A DNA stretch of 27,824 bases from RGIG4576 sp964536025 (GTDB lineage Bacteria; Bacteroidota; Bacteroidia; Bacteroidales; Muribaculaceae). The position numbers were made by a program, and so were the translations under genes. Shown piece after piece: positions 23,741-27,824 of the stretch (position 1 is the first letter of the stretch; every line of letters starts with the position of its first letter). Below the pieces are notes generated by a model. That model made no database searches. It was not told where the DNA came from and saw only the letters and a list, made by a program, of their open reading frames with translations. The DNA lies in NCBI GenBank assembly GCA_964536025.1, contig CAZHXA010000027.1, forward strand, positions 1 to 27,824, in the 5' to 3' direction.

Positions 23741-25834
23741 ATGAATTTTACTAAAATTACAGTTATGGCATCTCTATTAGCTCTCACAGGCTTGGCTTCT
23801 TGCGAAAAGAAAGCATCGGAGATTATCATCGAACAACCGGAAGTAAAAATCGAAAATGGTCAATTCACTCCGGAAGCTCTTATGTCAATGGGAGCTGTTA
23901 CCGAGCCTCAAGTTTCTCCCGATGGAACAAAAGTTCTTTATGGAGTTAAATTTGAAAGCATTGAACAAAACAAATCAAATCGTGAATTGTGGGTTGTAGG
24001 AATAGATGGTTCAAATCCTACACGCATCACAAAAACAGCCAAAGGCGAACAAAATGCCGTATGGATTGACGGTGGTAAGAAAATTGCATTCCTTTATCCA
24101 CATGAAGATAAAATGCAAATTTGGACAATGAATGCTGACGGAAGCAATCGCAAAGTTGTTTCTTCGGTTGAAAATGGTGTTGATGGCTTCGTTTTATCTC
24201 CCGACGAAAAAAAGATTGCACTTATTTCACAAGTTAAATACGGTGTTGACGCAAAAGACCTTTATCCTGAACAAGATAAAGCAAACGTTCGCATCATTAC
24301 AGATATGATGTATAAACACTGGGATGAATGGGTAAAAACTATACCACATTCTTTTATTGCCGATTTTGACGGTGAAAAAGTAACCAATATAGTTGATATG
24401 CTAAAAGATGAACCTTATGAAGCTCCTATGAAACCTTTTGGTGGTGTTGAATCTCTTGCATGGGCTCCTGATGGAAAAAGTGTTGTTTATGTTTCACGCA
24501 AAAAAACAGGCATGCAATATGCTATTTCAACCAATTCCGACTTATACCAATACAATCTCGAAACAGGTGAAACAAAAAATCTTACTGAAGGTATGATGGG
24601 ATATGATACCAACCCTTGTTTCTCTAAAGACGGACGTTATCTTGCTTGGTTATCAATGGAGCATGACGGTTATGAAAGCGATATGAACCGTATTTTTATT
24701 ATGAATATGGAAAATGGCGAAAAAAAGCATCTCACTGAAAATTGGGATTATGCTGTTGATAATATTGCGTGGACACAAGATGACAAATCAATCTTGTTTA
24801 CAGCTCCATATCTTGGTTGTATTCCAATGTTCAAAATAGATATTGAAACGCTAAAAATAGACACAATTGCAGGTGGACAATATGACTATGCAGCAATTGT
24901 TCCGGTTAGCGACAATACTATAATAACTTTACGTCACTCATTACAAGAACCTAACGAAGTATACGCTATTACTAATGGTGAAGTAAATAAATTATCCGGA
25001 GTTAATGATGCGATGCTTGCATCACTTAATAATGTAACAGTGAAAAAGGTGCTTGTTCCTACTACCGACGGCAAAGAAATGACTACATGGGTTGTTCTTC
25101 CTCCTAACTTTGATGAAACAAAAAAATATCCTGCTATTCTTTATTGTCAAGGAGGACCACAACAAGCCGTAAGCCAATTTTGGTCATACCGTTGGAATCT
25201 TCGCTTAATGGCATCTCAAGGATATATAGTTATCGCACCAAACCGTCGAGGACTTCCCGGTTTTGGAACTGAATGGAACGCTCAAATCTCAGGAGACTAT
25301 CCAGGACAAAACATGAAAGACTATCTTGCAGCTGTAGATTACATGAAAAAAGAACCATATGTAGATGGAGAGCATATTGGTGCAGTTGGTGCTAGCTATG
25401 GTGGTTTCTCTGTATATTGGCTTGCGGGAAATCATGAAGGTCGTTTCAAAGCCCTTATTGCACATGCAGGTATTTTCAATATTGAAGCTCAATATCTTGA
25501 AACCGAAGAGATGTGGTTTGCTAATTGGGATATGGGCGGAGCCTTCTGGGAAAAAGACAACAAAGTAGCACAACGCACTTTCGCTTGTTCTCCTCACAAA
25601 TATGTAAAAAATTGGACAGCTCCTATCCTTATTACCGCCGGAGAACTTGATTATCGCATCTTGAGTTCTCAAGCAGAAATGGCTTTTAATGCTGCAACAT
25701 TGCTTGGAGTTCCTGCTAAAATGGTACTTTATCCTGATGAAAACCACTGGATATTAAAACCACAAAACAGCTTGATTTGGCAGAAAGAATTCTTTGGATG
25801 GCTTGATAAATATTTAAAAGAAGAATCCAAATAA
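23741..25834 (+). CDS. S9 family serine peptidase, lipoprotein
   Basis: This prolyl-oligopeptidase-type exopeptidase has 697 residues. The signal peptide ends at a lipobox with Cys21 (TGLASCEKK), so it should be a membrane-anchored periplasmic or surface enzyme. The N-terminal beta-propeller covers about 40-420, with several WD-like segments such as VSPDGTKVLYG, AWAPDGKSVVY and AWTQDDKSILF. The C-terminal alpha/beta hydrolase has the catalytic triad at Ser552 (GASYGGFS), Asp637 (AGELDYRI) and His669 (DENHWI). Layout matches Bacteroidetes DPP5-like or acylaminoacyl-peptidase-type enzymes that release dipeptides for amino-acid nutrition. It follows ygiQ by 27 bp and ends at a strong terminator. 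Confidence 0.92.
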   Translation: MNFTKITVMASLLALTGLASCEKKASEIIIEQPEVKIENGQFTPEALMSMGAVTEPQVSPDGTKVLYGVKFESIEQNKSNRELWVVGIDGSNPTRITKTAKGEQNAVWIDGGKKIAFLYPHEDKMQIWTMNADGSNRKVVSSVENGVDGFVLSPDEKKIALISQVKYGVDAKDLYPEQDKANVRIITDMMYKHWDEWVKTIPHSFIADFDGEKVTNIVDMLKDEPYEAPMKPFGGVESLAWAPDGKSVVYVSRKKTGMQYAISTNSDLYQYNLETGETKNLTEGMMGYDTNPCFSKDGRYLAWLSMEHDGYESDMNRIFIMNMENGEKKHLTENWDYAVDNIAWTQDDKSILFTAPYLGCIPMFKIDIETLKIDTIAGGQYDYAAIVPVSDNTIITLRHSLQEPNEVYAITNGEVNKLSGVNDAMLASLNNVTVKKVLVPTTDGKEMTTWVVLPPNFDETKKYPAILYCQGGPQQAVSQFWSYRWNLRLMASQGYIVIAPNRRGLPGFGTEWNAQISGDYPGQNMKDYLAAVDYMKKEPYVDGEHIGAVGASYGGFSVYWLAGNHEGRFKALIAHAGIFNIEAQYLETEEMWFANWDMGGAFWEKDNKVAQRTFACSPHKYVKNWTAPILITAGELDYRILSSQAEMAFNAATLLGVPAKMVLYPDENHWILKPQNSLIWQKEFFGWLDKYLKEESK

Positions 25835-25871
25835 TTGAATAATAACACTTGTTTAATAACAAGAATCATTT

Positions 25872-25907
25872 AATAAGGCTGATTCATGGAATCAGCCTTA
25901 TTTTTAT
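25872..25907 (+). terminator. Terminator after S9 peptidase gene
   Basis: A perfect 14-bp stem (25872-25885 with 25889-25902) with an ATG triloop runs into a T-rich tail. It lies 38 bp after the stop. It also faces the convergent luxS end and may serve both strands. Confidence 0.9.
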
Positions 25908-25940
25908 CAAAAAGAATGTAAACCTGTAGTGAAAACAATT

Positions 25941-26426
25941 CTAACTTTCCGGATAATACAAATTCTCATCGGTTATTTTATCAAGCACTTCGGCCAAATA
26001 TTTTTTGGCTTCTAAACGAGCAGTAGGAAGATTATTCATTAAATAATTACCACAATCACGAGGATTTGCACCCGGTATGTCTCCTTCAAATTTACTTATA
26101 TAAGAAAACGTTTCTTTCATAAGTTCTATAATATCCTTAGAATTTAAGTCACCTTTCAATATCAAATAATTTCCGGTACAACAGCCCATTGGTCCCCAAT
26201 AAATTACACGTTCTTTCCATATTGGATGATTACGCAAGAATGTGGCTGCAAGATGCTCAATCGTGTGTATTGCATCTTGATGAAGAACAGGTTCCCTGTT
26301 AGGTTCTTTCATGCGAATATCAAATGTAGTAACGACATCACCTCCGGGCATTGTATCTTTACGAGATACAAATATACCACGTTTCATTACAAGATGATTT
26401 ATCGTAAAACTTGCAATTTTTTCCAT
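25941..26426 (-). CDS. luxS: S-ribosylhomocysteine lyase LuxS
   Basis: This metalloenzyme splits S-ribosylhomocysteine into homocysteine and DPD, the precursor of the AI-2 signal. Its 161 residues are full length. The metal site motif HTIEH (His54, Glu57, His58) is intact, the catalytic cysteine is Cys83 in GPMGCCTG, and the third metal ligand fits Cys125 in NPRDCGNY. The N-terminal FTINHLVMKRGIFVSRKD matches the family. The gene follows the MTA/SAH nucleosidase gene by 22 bp, so both enzymes of the SAH-to-AI-2 route come from one transcript. No response regulator for AI-2 is in the window, so a purely metabolic role is equally possible. Confidence 0.97.
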   Translation of the reverse strand: MEKIASFTINHLVMKRGIFVSRKDTMPGGDVVTTFDIRMKEPNREPVLHQDAIHTIEHLAATFLRNHPIWKERVIYWGPMGCCTGNYLILKGDLNSKDIIELMKETFSYISKFEGDIPGANPRDCGNYLMNNLPTARLEAKKYLAEVLDKITDENLYYPES

Positions 26427-26448
26427 ACTTATTGAATTTATTTACTTA

Positions 26449-27129
26449 TCAATATAGTTGTTTTAGAAGATCTCTTACAATGTTAAACGTATGTGCCGGT
26501 GCATCATTCCAAAAATCATTATATACAACAGTACTATCTTTTGATGCCCCCGGAGAATCACTAATAACACGTATAACAACCATAGGTATTTTACGCATGT
26601 AGCACACTTGTGCTATCGTTGCTGATTCCATATCAACAGCAAGAACTTGAGGAAATGCCTTTTGTATGGTTTCAACTTCGTCAATCGATGATATAAACTT
26701 ATCTCCGGAACAAATCAAACCATATTTTACATTTGGAGCTGAAGGAATAAAACCTACAACACGTTTATCACTTTCAAAATACAAAGGAAAACCTGATGCT
26801 TCTCCATATTGAGTACCGGGTCCACACCACACATCATGATATGCAATCGAAGTTCCCACAACGACATCCATTACATGTGCATCCTTAGAAGCTCCTCCGG
26901 CGACACCTGAATTTATCACTAAATCGGGTGTATAGTTATTTAAAAGTGTAATTGTACCTATAGCTGCATTTACCTTACCTATACCACATTGCATTGCAAT
27001 GACACGATTATTTCCTATTTCACCGGAATAAAAAGTAAAGCCATCAACAGTTTCAGTTTTTGAATTAGAAAGCAATGGCAAAAGCAAGTTAAGCTCTTTC
27101 CCCATTGCCACAATTATCGCTATTGTCAT
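26449..27129 (-). CDS. mtnN: 5'-methylthioadenosine/S-adenosylhomocysteine nucleosidase
   Basis: This cytoplasmic enzyme removes adenine from MTA and SAH, yielding S-ribosylhomocysteine, the LuxS substrate. Its 226 residues match MTAN. The general-acid Glu12 sits in VAMGKELN. GIGKVNAAIGT and NSGVAGGAS form the phosphate/ribose and adenine pockets, DMESATIAQVC supplies the ribose-binding glutamate, and VISDSPG carries the purine-contacting aspartate. The gene leads the mtnN-luxS pair. The minus strand upstream has TATTTTTA, one base off TAnnTTTG, so its promoter is uncertain. Confidence 0.95.
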   Translation of the reverse strand: MTIAIIVAMGKELNLLLPLLSNSKTETVDGFTFYSGEIGNNRVIAMQCGIGKVNAAIGTITLLNNYTPDLVINSGVAGGASKDAHVMDVVVGTSIAYHDVWCGPGTQYGEASGFPLYFESDKRVVGFIPSAPNVKYGLICSGDKFISSIDEVETIQKAFPQVLAVDMESATIAQVCYMRKIPMVVIRVISDSPGASKDSTVVYNDFWNDAPAHTFNIVRDLLKQLY

Positions 27130-27213
27130 ATTCTATTTATTTTTATTGCGTAAAAATACTAATAAATCTTAACTCATAGAGTTTTTACATTACAAATACT
27201 GTATAATAGAACA

Positions 27214-27250
27214 AAAAAGGTTCTTCTACAAACATGCGAAGAACCTTTTT
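27214..27250 (-). terminator. Terminator after rpmB-rpmG-DUF4295
   Basis: Perfect 13-bp arms (27214-27226 with 27238-27250) lie around an 11-base loop. The stem is A-rich at one end and T-rich at the other, 28 bp beyond the DUF4295 stop. Confidence 0.85.
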
Positions 27251-27278
27251 ATATGTTTTTTTTGATTTTTCAATCAAT

Positions 27279-27434
27279 TTATTTTGCAGCCAATAGATCT
27301 TTTACTTGATCATTTGGAACCATTTGTTCCTTGAATACATAAGCTCCGGTCTTTGGCGATTTCACCATCTTGATGACCTTACTATAAGTACGGCCTTCAC
27401 CTTTTTGCAACGTTGCAACTACTTTCTTTGCCAT
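27279..27434 (-). CDS. DUF4295 family protein (51 residues)
   Basis: This short basic protein begins MAKKVVATLQKGEGRTYSK and ends DLLAAK. The core KVIKMVKSPKTGAYVF and the tail QMVPNDQVKD are the recognisable DUF4295 pattern of Bacteroidetes. Function is not established. Its constant position directly after rpmG, 12 bp here, and its basic composition suggest a lineage-specific ribosome-associated protein, which is inference. The ATG is at 27434. Confidence 0.9.
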   Translation of the reverse strand: MAKKVVATLQKGEGRTYSKVIKMVKSPKTGAYVFKEQMVPNDQVKDLLAAK

Positions 27435-27446
27435 GACTTTACCTTA

Positions 27447-27635
27447 TTATTTAATTTCTTTATGAACTGTTACTTTCTTAAGATATGGATTGTACTTTTT
27501 CAATTCCAAACGTTCTGTGGTGTTTTTTCTATTTTTTGTGGTAATATAACGAGATATTCCTGGCACACCACTAGCTCTTTGCTCAGTACATTCTAGGATG
27601 ACTTGAACTCTATTACCTTTTGCTTTCTTTGCCAT
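27447..27635 (-). CDS. rpmG: 50S ribosomal protein L33
   Basis: This large-subunit protein near the E site has 62 residues. The N-terminus MAKKAKGNRVQVILECTE and the middle SRYITTKNRKNTTERLELKKYNP match bacterial L33. The zinc-binding cysteine pairs are missing, with only one Cys at ECTEQ, so this is the C-minus, zinc-independent form. It lies between rpmB (7 bp) and the DUF4295 gene (12 bp). Confidence 0.96.
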   Translation of the reverse strand: MAKKAKGNRVQVILECTEQRASGVPGISRYITTKNRKNTTERLELKKYNPYLKKVTVHKEIK

Positions 27636-27642
27636 CTTGATT

Positions 27643-27824
27643 TTACTTTTCTACGATTTTTATTTCAGTTAGATTACCATCTTTTGCAGCTTTTTTCAAT
27701 GCTGCGTCAAGACCAAGTTTGTTAATTGTACGCAAACCATTTGCTGATACAACAAGACTAATCCATTGACCTTCTTCAACCCAATAGAATTTTCTTTTGA
27801 ACAAATTTACGTTAAATTTACGTT
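27643..27824 (-). CDS. rpmB: 50S ribosomal protein L28, 5' end outside window
   Basis: The visible C-terminal 59 or so residues start RKFNVNLFKRKFYWVEEGQW and continue LVVSANGLRTINKLGLDAALKKA, the L28 pattern, ending IKIVEK. The start codon lies beyond the right edge of the window. The gene heads the visible rpmB-rpmG-DUF4295 run. Confidence 0.95.
   Translation of the reverse strand, partial: RKFNVNLFKRKFYWVEEGQWISLVVSANGLRTINKLGLDAALKKAAKDGNLTEIKIVEK

Noticed and set aside
25289..25747. 152-codon minus-strand frame opposite the S9 peptidase catalytic domain
   Set aside because: The plus strand here carries the intact Ser-Asp-His triad; the reverse frame has no recognisable domain and no start context.

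Overview
The window looks like an AT-rich Bacteroidales chromosome segment, probably a gut-type lineage; I cannot fix the family. Supporting signs are Bacteroidetes promoters (-33 TTTG and -7 TAnnTTTG), few Shine-Dalgarno sites, a sphingolipid-type serine palmitoyltransferase, a DUF4295 gene beside rpmG/rpmB, an M56 BlaR1-type receptor, a Wza-like export lipoprotein and a dxs-trkA-trkH cluster. Nearly all of it is ordinary housekeeping sequence. I see no CRISPR array, insertion sequence, integrase or prophage gene.

Layout. 1-260: 3' part of a tRNA-Arg(ACG) with its terminator, then tRNA-Val(TAC) on the minus strand behind a textbook promoter. 533-2309: a decayed blaI-blaR1 pair with an operator-like dyad still in front of it. 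2484-3293: orphan polysaccharide-export lipoprotein. 3426-5406 (+): UDG-superfamily glycosylase, DedA membrane protein and rpe; rpe converges with a dihydrouridine synthase gene (5411-6331, -). 6558-10608 (-): operon ftsK-lolA-trxB. 10691-16277 (-): a 58-residue membrane protein, dxs, trkA, trkH and a short formate/nitrite-transporter-family channel, packed tightly behind a consensus promoter. 16418-17260: hairpin, 116-residue orphan ORF, and an unexplained GC-rich palindromic island. 17371-19395 (-): pRiA4b ORF-3-like acidic protein and serine palmitoyltransferase. 19698-25834 (+): uvrB, ygiQ and an S9 peptidase lipoprotein. 25941-27129 (-): MTA/SAH nucleosidase and luxS, two successive steps of SAH detoxification that yield the AI-2 precursor. 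27279-27824 (-): rpmB (partial), rpmG and a DUF4295 gene.

The best candidate for something undescribed is the island at about 16995-17250. It has about 48% G+C (17041-17220) in sequence that is otherwise around one third G+C, several perfect hairpins, two hairpins with interchangeable arms and a 10-bp pairing that would close a domain of about 180 nt. It has no convincing protein and resembles neither tmRNA, RNase P RNA nor SRP RNA. A structured non-coding RNA or a dispersed repeat are the two main readings. Secondary points are the blaI-blaR1 pair disabled largely by slips in A-runs, the 58-residue protein heading the dxs cluster, and the FNT channel at the end of the Trk genes.
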